Origin: Vescimonas sanitatis
Lineage (GTDB): Bacteria; Bacillota; Clostridia; Oscillospirales; Oscillospiraceae
Length of the DNA: 64,000 bases
Assembly (NCBI RefSeq): GCF_049060325.1
Contig: NZ_JBMGPW010000004.1
Coordinates: forward strand, 62,001 to 126,000
Reading direction: 5' to 3'
Below, piece after piece: positions 24,653 through 33,383 of the stretch. The notes under the pieces are model-generated. The model searched no databases, was not told where the DNA came from, and was given only the letters and a program-made list of their open reading frames with translations. Positions within the stretch are counted from its first letter, which is position 1. Each line of letters begins with the position of its first letter. The position numbers and the translations under genes are program-made.

Positions 24653-25333
24653 ATGATTTTGGAAATGCGCGATATATGCAAGGACTACCCCATGGGAAAG
24701 TCCGTGGCACATATCCTGAAAAACGTGAACCTTGACGTGGAGGAGGGGGAATACCTGGCTATCATGGGTCCCTCCGGCAGCGGCAAGACCACGCTGATGA
24801 ACCTGATCGGGTGTCTGGACGTGCCCACCAGCGGCAGCTATCTGCTGGGCGGACGGGACGTGACCACCTGCAACAACAAGCAGCTGGCGGAGGTACGGAA
24901 CAAGGAGCTGGGCTTCGTGTTCCAGAGCTTCAACCTTCTGCCCAAGCTGACGGCGGTGGAGAACGTGGCGCTGCCCCTGCTGTACGGCGGGGTGAAGAAG
25001 GCGGAACGGCTGGAACGGGCCCGGGCCGCGCTGGAGACAGTGGGGCTTTCCGACCGGGTGGATCACCGGCCGGACCAGCTGTCCGGCGGACAGTGCCAGC
25101 GGGTGGCCATCGCACGGGCCATCGTGGGCAAGCCGAAGCTGCTGCTGGCCGACGAGCCCACCGGCGCGCTGGACAGTGCCAGCGGCGCGGCGGTGATGGA
25201 GCTGTTTCAGCAGCTGCATGACGGCGGCTCCACCATCATCATGATCACCCACGACCATTCCATCGCCAACCACGCCGCCAAGGTCATGACCATACGGGAC
25301 GGCGTACTGTCGGGAGGTGACGACTATGAGTGA
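24653..25333 (+). CDS. MacB/LolD-type ABC transporter ATP-binding protein
   Basis: The product has 226 residues. Walker A is GPSGSGKTT, the Q-loop is VFQSFNLLPKLTAVENVALP, the signature is LSGGQCQRVAIARAI, Walker B is LLLADEPTGALD and the H-loop is ITHDH. This is the pattern of the lipoprotein/macrolide exporter ATPases. It hydrolyses ATP for the permease encoded at 27198. It overlaps the next adaptor gene by 8 bp. The four genes 23310-28451 form one operon. Confidence 0.97.
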   Translation: MILEMRDICKDYPMGKSVAHILKNVNLDVEEGEYLAIMGPSGSGKTTLMNLIGCLDVPTSGSYLLGGRDVTTCNNKQLAEVRNKELGFVFQSFNLLPKLTAVENVALPLLYGGVKKAERLERARAALETVGLSDRVDHRPDQLSGGQCQRVAIARAIVGKPKLLLADEPTGALDSASGAAVMELFQQLHDGGSTIIMITHDHSIANHAAKVMTIRDGVLSGGDDYE

Positions 25334-27179
25334 GAAGCTGACGCTGCGGGAAAAGCTGCATATCGGCGAAAAGCGCCCCGACGGCGAGAAGCCGCGCATG
25401 AGCAAGAAGCTGAAAAAGGGCATTATCGCCGCCGCCTGCGTGGTGGGCGTGTGCGGCGCGGTGTGGGGCGGACTGACCATCGCCCGGAACGCCCAGCGGG
25501 GCGACGTGAACGTATACGCCGTCAACGACTTCGCCATGACCGACTACTGGGGGGACACCTCCAACACCAGCGGCATGGTGACCACGGACAAATTGCAGAA
25601 AATCTACATCTCCCAGAGCCAGACGGTGAAGAAGGTGTGGGTCAAGGAGGGCGACAGCGTCAAGAAGGGCACGGCGCTGGTGAGCTATGACTCCACCCTG
25701 ACACAGGCCACCGTGGAGCGCGCCAAGATCGACTATGACCGGCAGGTGGAGAATCTGGAGGTCATGAAGAACGAACTGGAGCTGCTGAAGAAGGCGAAGA
25801 ACAAGGAGACGCTGCAGGCGGAGTATGATAAGCTGGAAAAGGAGCTGAACAAGCTTATTGAGGACGCCACCAAGAGCCCGGACGACAACAAGGACGTGGT
25901 GGATCTGAAGCAGATCATCATTACCGACGACATGAAGCTGGGCACCGGCAGCGGCAACGACAAGGACAACGCCATCTACTACTACCGCACGACGGACAGC
26001 GACGGCAGCTTCGCGCTGTCGCAGGCTGACCTGATGCGCATTTTCAGCAGTCTGGGCAAGACGGACGGCACGCTGTATCTGGTGTTTGTCACCCGTGCAG
26101 GCAACAAGCTGGGCGGAGCTGTGATGGGCAACGAGGGCTATATCCTGACGGCGGTGACGGAGGATGTGCCCAGCGGCGGCGAGACCGGCGGCGAGACCGG
26201 CGGCGAGACCCAAGACCCGCAGCAGCCCCCTGCCGGCACCGGCGAGGGCGGCGAAGGCGGCGAGACCAGCGGCACAACGGCCAAAAAGCTGGTATCTGTG
26301 ACCGTCAAGCCGTGGAACGGCTTCAAGCCGTTCACTGACGGCGCGCCGGACTACGGCGATAAGAAGGCCGAGATCGAGAAGCTGCAGCGCCAGATGGCAC
26401 AGGTGCAGGAGCTGCTGGATGCCTCCATGACCCAGCTGGATCTGAACAAGGCCATTCTGGAGAAGGCTCAGGCGGTAAAGGAGCAGGAGGTCAACCTGAA
26501 GGTGGCGAAGCTGAAGCTGGACAAGAAGCTGGCGGAGCTGGGCGACGGCAACGTGTACGCGGAGTTCGACGGCACGGTGAAGGCCGTACGGGACCCGGAC
26601 GAGGCCTATAACAACAGCGAGGCCGTGGTGGAGCTGTCCGGCGGCGGCGGATATTACGTCACCGGCACCCTCAGCGAGATGGATCTGGGCAGCGTGCAGG
26701 TGGGCGACACCGTATCCATCAGCAGCTGGATGACCGGCGCAGCCTGCGAGGGCACCATCGTGTCCATCGACGACTATCCCACCAGCAACGGCAACAACTG
26801 GGGCGACGGCAACAGTAACGTGTCCTACTACCCCTTCAAGGTGTTTGTCACCGAGGATGCGAATTTGCAGCCCAATGACTATGTGGATATACAGTACCAG
26901 AAGGACACCAGCGCGGAAGAAAGCGGCAGTTCACTGTATCTGGAGAGTATGTTCATCCGGACCGACAACGGCAAGAGCTATGTGATGGCCCGGGGCGAGG
27001 ACGGCAGACTGGAGCAGCGGTGGGTACAGACCGGCCGGGATCTGTGGGGCAGCTACACCCAGATACGGGGCGGGCTGACCATCGACGACTACGTGGCGTT
27101 CCCCTATGGACGCGACGTGGTGGAGGGTGCCCACACCCAGGAAGCCACGGCCGACCAGCTGTACAACTACGGCATATAA
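25326..27179 (+). CDS. second HlyD-type adaptor protein of the same exporter
   Basis: The product has 617 residues, long for an adaptor. One membrane span lies at about residues 32-53, without a lipobox. The lipoyl half (KVWVKEGDSVKKGTALVSYD) leads into a first coiled coil (about 130-185). A middle region of about 150 residues includes a Gly-Glu-Thr repeat (GGETGGETGGET), and a second coiled coil lies at about 345-410. The other lipoyl half (VYAEFDGTVKAVRDPDEA) and a barrel domain follow. The start at 25326 follows GGAGG and overlaps the ATPase gene by 8 bp. It probably docks on the permease beside the first adaptor. Confidence 0.88.
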   Translation: MSEKLTLREKLHIGEKRPDGEKPRMSKKLKKGIIAAACVVGVCGAVWGGLTIARNAQRGDVNVYAVNDFAMTDYWGDTSNTSGMVTTDKLQKIYISQSQTVKKVWVKEGDSVKKGTALVSYDSTLTQATVERAKIDYDRQVENLEVMKNELELLKKAKNKETLQAEYDKLEKELNKLIEDATKSPDDNKDVVDLKQIIITDDMKLGTGSGNDKDNAIYYYRTTDSDGSFALSQADLMRIFSSLGKTDGTLYLVFVTRAGNKLGGAVMGNEGYILTAVTEDVPSGGETGGETGGETQDPQQPPAGTGEGGEGGETSGTTAKKLVSVTVKPWNGFKPFTDGAPDYGDKKAEIEKLQRQMAQVQELLDASMTQLDLNKAILEKAQAVKEQEVNLKVAKLKLDKKLAELGDGNVYAEFDGTVKAVRDPDEAYNNSEAVVELSGGGGYYVTGTLSEMDLGSVQVGDTVSISSWMTGAACEGTIVSIDDYPTSNGNNWGDGNSNVSYYPFKVFVTEDANLQPNDYVDIQYQKDTSAEESGSSLYLESMFIRTDNGKSYVMARGEDGRLEQRWVQTGRDLWGSYTQIRGGLTIDDYVAFPYGRDVVEGAHTQEATADQLYNYGI

Positions 27180-27197
27180 AGGAGGCGGGATAACCAT

Positions 27198-28451
27198 ATG
27201 TTGGAAAATATAAATCTCGCCTTTCAGGGCGTGTGGAGCCACAAGCTGCGGTCGTTTCTGACCATGCTGGGCATTATTATCGGTATCGCCGCGATCATCA
27301 CCATCGTGTCCACCATTCAGGGCACCAACGAGCAGATCAAGCAGAACCTGATCGGCGCGGGCAACAACGTGGTGCGGGTGACCATCGGCGCCACGGACAG
27401 CCAAAACTATTTCGACCTGAACTACTCGGCGCTGCCGGAGGGTATCGACCCAGTGACCCGGGAGATGCGGGATGAGATGGAGAAGCTGGGCAGCGTGTCG
27501 CTGGTGAGTATGTACTACTCCCGGGATTGGTGCGACAACGTGTATGTGGGCAATACGGCGTTCAGCGGGTCGCTGTACGGCGTGGACGACCACTATCTGA
27601 CGGCCGTGGACTACGCGGTGAACTACGGACGCTCCTTCACGGCGGGGGACTATGAGAACCGGCGGAATGTGGCGCTTATCGACGCGAAGTCGGCAAAGTC
27701 GCTGTTCCAGGGGGAGAACCCCATCGGCGGCACCATCGAGATCAACGGGATTCCGTTCACCGTGGTGGGTGTGGTGTCCTCCCGGTCCAGCAGCGGACCG
27801 GTGATCAACAGCTTTAAGGATTATCAGATGTACGCCGGCAGCACAGCGGGGACCATTTTCATCCCGGACGTATGCTGGTCGGTACCGTACCGGTATGATG
27901 AACCCCAGTACGCGGCGGTGCGGGCCACCAGCACCAACGACATGACCGCCGCCGGCGACAATGTGGCCAAGTATCTGAACGAGAACGCCATCCGGACCAC
28001 GAAGTACAAGTACGAGTCCAAGGACCTTCTGCAGCAGGCCAGCGATCTGCAGAGCCTGTCGGAGAGCACCAACAAGCAGTTGATCTGGATCGCGGCTATC
28101 TCGCTGGTGGTGGGCGGCATCGGCGTGATGAACATCATGCTGGTGTCCGTGACGGAGCGCACCCGCGAGATCGGATTGAAGATCGCCATCGGCGCGCAGC
28201 AGAGCCGCATCCTCTGGCAGTTCCTGACGGAGGCGGCGGTGCTGACCAGCATGGGCGGCATACTGGGCGTGGCCACGGGCATCGGCCTGGCGGAGATGAT
28301 GTCCCACATCATGGGGACACCGGTGGCCATCAGCGTACCGGCGTGCATCATCGCCGTGGCCTTCTCCATGGTCATCGGCGTGGTGTTCGGCCTGGTTCCG
28401 GCCATGAAGGCATCGAAGCTGAACCCCATCGAAGCCCTACGGAGAGAATGA
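27198..28451 (+). CDS. MacB/FtsX-type ABC transporter permease
   Basis: The product has 417 residues. It opens with WSHKLRSFLTMLGIIIGIAAIITIVS, the first membrane helix of the MacB family, followed by a large extracytoplasmic domain (about 45-275). Three more helices form the FtsX domain (LIWIAAISLVVGGIGVMNIMLVSVTERTREIGLKIAIG). It is a mechanotransmission-type permease that works with an adaptor and ATPase. AAAGGAGG precedes the start, 18 bp after the second adaptor. A strong terminator follows. Confidence 0.96.
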   Translation: MLENINLAFQGVWSHKLRSFLTMLGIIIGIAAIITIVSTIQGTNEQIKQNLIGAGNNVVRVTIGATDSQNYFDLNYSALPEGIDPVTREMRDEMEKLGSVSLVSMYYSRDWCDNVYVGNTAFSGSLYGVDDHYLTAVDYAVNYGRSFTAGDYENRRNVALIDAKSAKSLFQGENPIGGTIEINGIPFTVVGVVSSRSSSGPVINSFKDYQMYAGSTAGTIFIPDVCWSVPYRYDEPQYAAVRATSTNDMTAAGDNVAKYLNENAIRTTKYKYESKDLLQQASDLQSLSESTNKQLIWIAAISLVVGGIGVMNIMLVSVTERTREIGLKIAIGAQQSRILWQFLTEAAVLTSMGGILGVATGIGLAEMMSHIMGTPVAISVPACIIAVAFSMVIGVVFGLVPAMKASKLNPIEALRRE

Positions 28452-28462
28452 TACGCAGAAAG

Positions 28463-28490
28463 AAAAGACCGGCTTTCGCCGGTCTTTTTC
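28463..28490 (+). terminator. intrinsic terminator of the exporter operon
   Basis: An 11-bp perfect stem, AAAAGACCGGC with GCCGGTCTTTT, surrounds TTTC and is followed by more T. Confidence 0.92.
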
Positions 28491-28525
28491 TCTGTCTGCT
28501 CCCGGCGAAGACACAGCGAAAGCAG

Positions 28526-28556
28526 AAAACAGCCCCCGGCAGGGGGCTGTTTCTTT
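28526..28556 (-). terminator. intrinsic terminator of the VanW-family gene
   Basis: AACAGCCCCC pairs with GGGGGCTGTT around GGCA. It lies just past the stop codon of the minus-strand gene and is T-rich on that side. Confidence 0.85.
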
Positions 28557-28558
28557 AT

Positions 28559-30247
28559 TTACTGCGGCAGCTCGCCGGGGGCGACCAGGATGATCTTGTC
28601 GGCCCGGTCGTAGTCGCTGTACGCCTCCTTGGTGCTGCGGAGGAGCGTGCCGTCGCCGGCGTAGACGTTGCGGTAGGTCTGCACGGCGTAGCCGTTGTGG
28701 CCGTACTGTTCCACCTCGGTGGTGCCGGGGGCGATGCGCTCGGACTCCTGATAGACCGTCTTGCGCTCGGAGTAGGAGAGGAACTGGTTGGTCATCTCCA
28801 CATAGTGGTCGTCGGTCTTGGTGCCCAGCAGGGTGATGGTCAGCTGGTTGGTCTCGTCGTTGTAGCTGGTGGTGATCTTGATGGGGTAGTTGGTGCTGTT
28901 GCGGAAGGCAAAGTCCGGGCCGCCCCAGCTGACCGTGGCATCACAGCCCGTGACGGGCATATAGCCGGGGTCGAACATATGGGCGTAGCGCAGGACGATC
29001 TGCAGGTCCGCCATGAGGGCGGAATAGTACAGCGTGGAGGATACCTGGCAGATACCGCCGCCGATGGAGGTAACGGTCTTGCCGCCGGAGTAGGCGGCGG
29101 CGGGCTGGAAGCCCCGGGCCTCGGTGCGCTGGCCCACAGTGGCGTTGTACCAGAACTCCTCGCCGGGGTTATAGATACGGCCGTTGATGGCGGCAGAGGC
29201 CAGCTTGATGTTCTGGCGGCGGCCCCAGGGGCCGGCGCAGGTGGTGGTGCAGGTGCCGATCACGTCCCGGAACATGGCCTGCTCCAGCTCCTCGGTGGCG
29301 GCGGGAGGGAACTGCACCTGGGCGTCAGCCAGGAATTCCTCGCCCGGCTGGGCGACGTCCAGTTGCTTTTGCACCGTCTCCACATCGAACTGTACGCCCA
29401 CGCGGGACTGGGTGGGCTTGCCGGTGGATTTGTCGCAGATGGCGGCGGCCATGGTGCCGGCGATCTCGTCGTGGAGCGCCTGCACGTCCATGGGCGCGGC
29501 GGTGTGGGCCGCGAACACACATTCCACGGACCGCGCCGCAGCGGACAGGTCGCGGCTCTCGAAGCGCTGCACCAACTCGGCGCGCAGCGCCGCCGCGTCC
29601 AGCTTCTCGCCGTCCTGCGGCTTGGTGATGTACAGACCCTCACCCTCCGCCAGCCGGTAGCCGCCGTCCGTTACGGTGCAGCCCACGGTGTCGGACAGCT
29701 GTTCACAGGCGGCGGTAAGCTTCGCCTCGTCCACGTCCAGCTGGGGCGTGACATCCACGGCCCTGAACCAGCTCTCGATAAAGCGCCAGCCGCCGCGGAG
29801 GAACGCGGTCACATCGCTGCCCCAGCCCCGGTCCTGCACGTCGCAGCCGGCAGCCTTGGAGACATAGACGGGCAGAACGGTGACGCCCAGGTCGGAAAGG
29901 GTGGTGCTGCCGATCTCCTGCCCGTCACGGGTCAGGCGGATGGTCATGCCGTCCAGCAGGGCACTCCCCTGCTCCGTCCAGCGCTGCTCGGCCTCCTGCG
30001 CCGACAGGCCGGACATATCCATGCCCAGCACGGAGGTGTTGGGAAACGCCGTGTGGGAATACAGCGCGTTGGCGGCCACACAGCAGCCCGCGTAGGCCAG
30101 CACCAGCACCGCCGCGGCGATGCCGATGATCAGTCCGGCTCTTTTGCCGGGGGTCTTGGGAGGCTTTTCTTCCGGGGCCGCGCGCTTGCCGGCCGTCTCC
30201 GGCGCGGGATCGGCGGTAACAGAGGACATATTCAACTCGTCGCTCAT
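28559..30247 (-). CDS. VanW/YoaR-family cell-wall-associated membrane protein
   Basis: The product has 562 residues. A cytoplasmic Pro/Lys-rich head precedes one membrane span at about residues 37-58. The extracytoplasmic part holds two putative peptidoglycan-binding (PG_binding_4-like) stretches at about 80-330. The VanW domain is at about 345-480 (IYNPGEEFWYNATVG, SIGGGICQVSSTLYYSALMADL, RYAHMFDPGYMPVTGCDATV). A beta-rich end may be G5-like. VanW proteins are common in Gram-positives and their function is unknown. GGAGGGG precedes the start. Located downstream of a ParB-family gene, but with its own promoter. Confidence 0.92.
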   Translation of the reverse strand: MSDELNMSSVTADPAPETAGKRAAPEEKPPKTPGKRAGLIIGIAAAVLVLAYAGCCVAANALYSHTAFPNTSVLGMDMSGLSAQEAEQRWTEQGSALLDGMTIRLTRDGQEIGSTTLSDLGVTVLPVYVSKAAGCDVQDRGWGSDVTAFLRGGWRFIESWFRAVDVTPQLDVDEAKLTAACEQLSDTVGCTVTDGGYRLAEGEGLYITKPQDGEKLDAAALRAELVQRFESRDLSAAARSVECVFAAHTAAPMDVQALHDEIAGTMAAAICDKSTGKPTQSRVGVQFDVETVQKQLDVAQPGEEFLADAQVQFPPAATEELEQAMFRDVIGTCTTTCAGPWGRRQNIKLASAAINGRIYNPGEEFWYNATVGQRTEARGFQPAAAYSGGKTVTSIGGGICQVSSTLYYSALMADLQIVLRYAHMFDPGYMPVTGCDATVSWGGPDFAFRNSTNYPIKITTSYNDETNQLTITLLGTKTDDHYVEMTNQFLSYSERKTVYQESERIAPGTTEVEQYGHNGYAVQTYRNVYAGDGTLLRSTKEAYSDYDRADKIILVAPGELPQ

Positions 30248-30310
30248 GGTGTCCCCTCCTTTGTATCATCAGGTTTGGGCAATACCGGCAAAATGCCGTG
30301 CCGTTACTGC

Positions 30311-30319
30311 ATTGTATCA
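30311..30319 (-). promoter_or_regulatory. extended -10 promoter of the VanW-family gene
   Basis: The minus strand carries TGATACAAT, an extended -10, about 64 bp upstream of the start. A TTGACA lies only 8 bp upstream of the -10 and is too close to serve as its -35. Confidence 0.5.
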
Positions 30320-30349
30320 CGGTTTGTCAAGGAATGGGTTACAAAAGCG

Positions 30350-31174
30350 TTACGACACATCTTTCTGCGGCTTTGCGCGGGGGATGGTGACGGTGAGGCA
30401 GATGGCGTCCTCCGTGTCCCGGCGGGCGACTTTGGCGCCGACGCCGGCGGTCTGCATGAGCCGGACGCCCCGGTCCACGCTGTTGAGAAACAGCCGGACG
30501 TCTTTTAGGATATAGGTGCTGCGGCGGCGGATCGGCGTGGTCTGGTTCTGTGTGACCAGACGGTCTATGTAGGCCTCGGCATCGGCGACGTTCAGCTGGT
30601 TTTTGCCGATGTGTTCGACGGCGGCAAGGCGCTGCTCCGGGTCCTCCAGACGCAGGAGGGCGCGGGCGTGGCGCTCGGTCAGGCCGTAGCGGTGCAGAGC
30701 CTCTGCCACCGGCTCCTCCAACCGCAGCAGACGCAGCTTGTTGGCCACGGCGGACTGGCTGCGGCCCAGCTTTTCCGCCGCCTGCTGCTGGCTGAGGCCG
30801 TAGCGGCGGAGCAGGCGGGCGATGGCGGCCGCCTCCTCCATGTAGTCCAGGTCGCGGCGCTGGAGGTTCTCGATCAGGGCCAGCAGAGCGGCGTCCTCCT
30901 CATCCACCCGGGCCAGCAGACAGGGCACCTGCCGCAGCCCGGCGATCCGTGCCGCCCGCCAGCGGCGCTCGCCGGCCACCAGCTCGTAGACTGCGCCCTG
31001 CTGCCGGACGGTGAGCGGCTGCAGAATGCCGTAGGCGGCGATGCTGGCCGCCAGCTCCTGCAAACTCTCCGGGTCAAAGCGGCGGCGGGGCTGCTGGGGG
31101 TTGGGACGGATATCGTTGATGGGTATGTATCGCACACGGGCAGAGAGGAAATCGGTCTTCTGGTCTTTTTTCAT
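30350..31174 (-). CDS. ParB/Noc-family DNA-binding protein (second ParB paralog)
   Basis: The product has 274 residues. The N-terminal CTP-binding ParB domain contains IRPNPQQPRRRFDPESLQELAASI, GILQPLTVR, GERRWRAARIAG and ENLQRRDLDYMEEA. A helix-turn-helix follows (GLSQQQAAEKLGRSQSAVANKLRLLRL). The C-terminal 70 residues differ from the Spo0J encoded at 43176. This is the layout of Noc, the nucleoid occlusion factor, but ParB paralogs of other roles exist and no Noc-type binding site was seen in the window. The start at 31174 follows AAAGGAGG. Upstream on the same strand are the DnaD and DnaC-type genes, separated by a terminator. Confidence 0.85.
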   Translation of the reverse strand: MKKDQKTDFLSARVRYIPINDIRPNPQQPRRRFDPESLQELAASIAAYGILQPLTVRQQGAVYELVAGERRWRAARIAGLRQVPCLLARVDEEDAALLALIENLQRRDLDYMEEAAAIARLLRRYGLSQQQAAEKLGRSQSAVANKLRLLRLEEPVAEALHRYGLTERHARALLRLEDPEQRLAAVEHIGKNQLNVADAEAYIDRLVTQNQTTPIRRRSTYILKDVRLFLNSVDRGVRLMQTAGVGAKVARRDTEDAICLTVTIPRAKPQKDVS

Positions 31175-31243
31175 GGCGGTCGCCTCCTTTTTTCGCCTAT
31201 TGTACGGCGGGAGGCCTGTCGAAAGCGGGCGAAGACCGTCGGG

Positions 31244-31281
31244 AAATAAAAAAATGCACCCGCCCCTGTCGGGACGGGTGC
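31244..31281 (-). terminator. intrinsic terminator of the dnaD-dnaC-type operon
   Basis: On the minus strand GCACCCGTCCC pairs with GGGGCGGGTGC (one G-U or mismatch) and is followed by ATTTTTTTATTT. It lies directly after the DnaC-type stop codon. Confidence 0.92.
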
Positions 31282-31286
31282 GGCGG

Positions 31287-32264
31287 TCACTGCTTTGTGC
31301 GGATATCCTCGCCGAAGAAGGGCAGGATCTGGTAGGCACCCTCGATACGGGAGAGGATGGGCGCGCCATAGCGGCGGCCCAGCTCGTCCGGGGCCAGGTT
31401 GGTGCTGATGATGGTGGACCTGCCGGAGAGCATACGGCCGTTGACGATCTGATAGAGAGCGCTCTGGACAAAGGCGGTGGTCATCTCGGTGCCCAGGTCG
31501 TCCAGGATCAGCAGGTCGCAGCTCTCGCAGCGGCGGACGTCGGCATCGCTGACCTCGTCGGGACGGAATTTGGCGTCCTCATAGCGGGAGAAAACGCTGA
31601 TCGCGGTGTCGTAGACCACGGAGAAGCCGGCGTCGCTGACCTCCCGGGCGATGCAGGCGGAGAGGAACGTCTTGCCCAGACCGGTGCCGCCGGAGAGCAG
31701 CAGGCTGCCGCTGCCCCGGGAGAACTGGCGGGCAAAGTCCCGGCAGACGTCGAAGTTGCGCTCCATGTTGGCCCGGGGCGAAACGCCGTAGCTGTCCCAC
31801 ACGGCGCTGTCGTACAGGTCGAAGCGGAAGGTGTCGAACCGGGCCTCGCCCAAGGGAAGAAGCCGGGAGAGCTCCGCCAGCTGCTCGCGGGCATAGTACT
31901 GCTTCAGGCAGGCGCAGACGCCGGACCGGGTGTAGCCGGTGTCGCCGCAGAGGGAGCAGGCGGGCTTGTCCTCCAGATAGTCGGCGGGATAGCCCATGTC
32001 CTCCAGCAGGGCGGCGCGCTCGCGCTGCAGGGAGAGATTTTCGTCCCGCAGGACCCGCAGGGCGGGCAGCGGGTCCTCGCCCTTTTTGGCGGCGGCGGCC
32101 ACGATGCGGCTCATGGTGGTGCGGAGGGTGCGGTCGATGTCCCGCAGGCGGGGCTGGCGGGCAAAGACCTCCCGGCGGCGCTGGTCCAGCTCGGCCTCCC
32201 GACGCTGGCGGGCCTGGTCAAAGCGGGCAATGGCCCGCTGCATGATGATACCGTCGTATGACAT
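31287..32264 (-). CDS. DnaC/DnaI-type replicative helicase loader ATPase
   Basis: The product has 325 residues. An N-terminal helical part is followed by a zinc-ribbon-like CSLCGDTGYTRSGVCAC. The AAA+ domain carries Walker A GGTGLGKTF, Walker B LLILDDLGTE and STNLAPDELGRRYG near the end. Family members load the replicative helicase at origins and restart sites. It is 4 bp downstream of the DnaD-domain gene, so the two are probably co-translated and act together in primosome assembly. DnaC-like ATPases also occur on phages, but nothing else phage-like is nearby. Confidence 0.92.
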   Translation of the reverse strand: MSYDGIIMQRAIARFDQARQRREAELDQRRREVFARQPRLRDIDRTLRTTMSRIVAAAAKKGEDPLPALRVLRDENLSLQRERAALLEDMGYPADYLEDKPACSLCGDTGYTRSGVCACLKQYYAREQLAELSRLLPLGEARFDTFRFDLYDSAVWDSYGVSPRANMERNFDVCRDFARQFSRGSGSLLLSGGTGLGKTFLSACIAREVSDAGFSVVYDTAISVFSRYEDAKFRPDEVSDADVRRCESCDLLILDDLGTEMTTAFVQSALYQIVNGRMLSGRSTIISTNLAPDELGRRYGAPILSRIEGAYQILPFFGEDIRTKQ

Positions 32265-32268
32265 ACTC

Positions 32269-33192
32269 TCACCTCTTGATATAGCGGCGCATCCAGGCGT
32301 CCTTGTCCCCGGCGGGGGCGGCGGACTTACCGGCGGCAGCGGGCCGCTTGCCGGCCGCCTCGCCCTCCTCTACCTGGCGGGGCGTATGCCAGCCGGCGTC
32401 GTGCCAGCGGCGCAGGATGCCGTTAAGATAGCGCCAGTTCAGGTCCTTCTTGTAGAACACCGTGCGCTCATAGGCCAGAGCCACCGTCTCCGGCGGGAAG
32501 CCCATGTCCATCCACTGGTCGATGTAGCGGCGTTCGGCCTCCACCGGCGGTCTGTTAAGAATTCGTAAATTCGACAAATAGGAAGTGTACTTCCTGTTGC
32601 GCTCTGCCCATTTTTTCAGGTATACCGCAGCAGAATTCTGGTCAAATATGCCAAGCTGTGCCCAGCGATAGCCCTCTTTTTCCACCTGGCGCATGGTTGG
32701 GCGTCTACCCTCGCCCCACTGGCTGCGAGCCCGTTCGACACAGTGGCACACCAGGAGATAGATCACGTCGGCGGGCATACCCAGGTCATCGTAAAGACCG
32801 GCCAATATCTGCAAGTCGGCGGTGCGGAGCTTCTTGCCCAGCTGCTGCTCCGTCTGGGGCACCAGCAGGCGGAAGCCCTCGTTGTCCGTCAGCAGTCCGG
32901 CGATGTCCTGGGCGGTGTAGACCGGGCGTTCGTCCGCCGGATCGGGCGGTGCCTGGCGGGCCGGTCGAGGCAGCAGGTCCAGGTCCTGAAGGACCTTCTC
33001 CGCCGCGTCGATCCGCAGGCGGCTGATGGGCAGGACCTTTTCCAGCTCCTCCGGTGTGACGCCCCGGCCGAAGCGGCGCAGGGCCAGATACAGCAGGGCG
33101 GCGTCGCCCTGACCGCTTTGCAGCAGCTTGTCGGCCGCGTCGGCGGACAGCGTCAGCTGCTCCTGCCTGTTCCGAAGTATATAGCCGTCCAT
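32269..33192 (-). CDS. DnaD domain primosomal protein
   Basis: The product has 307 residues. An N-terminal winged-helix-like DDBH1 part (about 1-90) precedes a DnaD/DDBH2 domain at about 180-265 (RYIDQWMDMGFPPETVALAYERTV and KKDLNWRYLNGILRRWHDAGW, the family YxxxI/L-type helix). A flexible Ala/Lys tail follows. These proteins remodel DNA at the origin and recruit the helicase loader in Firmicutes. The start at 33192 follows GGGAGG; an upstream in-frame start has no such site. It is the first gene of the pair with the DnaC-type loader. Confidence 0.9.
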   Translation of the reverse strand: MDGYILRNRQEQLTLSADAADKLLQSGQGDAALLYLALRRFGRGVTPEELEKVLPISRLRIDAAEKVLQDLDLLPRPARQAPPDPADERPVYTAQDIAGLLTDNEGFRLLVPQTEQQLGKKLRTADLQILAGLYDDLGMPADVIYLLVCHCVERARSQWGEGRRPTMRQVEKEGYRWAQLGIFDQNSAAVYLKKWAERNRKYTSYLSNLRILNRPPVEAERRYIDQWMDMGFPPETVALAYERTVFYKKDLNWRYLNGILRRWHDAGWHTPRQVEEGEAAGKRPAAAGKSAAPAGDKDAWMRRYIKR

Positions 33193-33321
33193 GGCGATGA
33201 CCTCCCTTCTCATTCGTGCTCTCCATTCTACACGAAAAAGGGGTCGGCGTAAAGCGGGGCGGGACAACTTTTTACAAATTTCCGCTTTTCGCCAAAATAG
33301 ACTTTTCTCCGGCGGGTTTTG

Positions 33322-33330
33322 TGGTATAAT
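33322..33330 (+). promoter_or_regulatory. extended -10 promoter of zapA
   Basis: TGGTATAAT is a consensus extended -10, 54 bp before the start codon. No good -35 stands 17 bp upstream (CTTTTC). Confidence 0.7.
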
Positions 33331-33383
33331 GCTATTTGTATAAGTATATATACCCAACGAAATGAATTAAGGAGGGTTTTGGC

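Noticed and set aside
32573..32660. Locally AT-richer stretch inside the DnaD gene as a sign of insertion
   Set aside because: The reading frame and the DnaD domain continue through it without a break.
33193..33383. Strand switch from minus to plus genes as a possible replication origin
   Set aside because: The gap is only 191 bp, holds no DnaA boxes, and plus-strand genes also occur further left. A divergent promoter region explains it.
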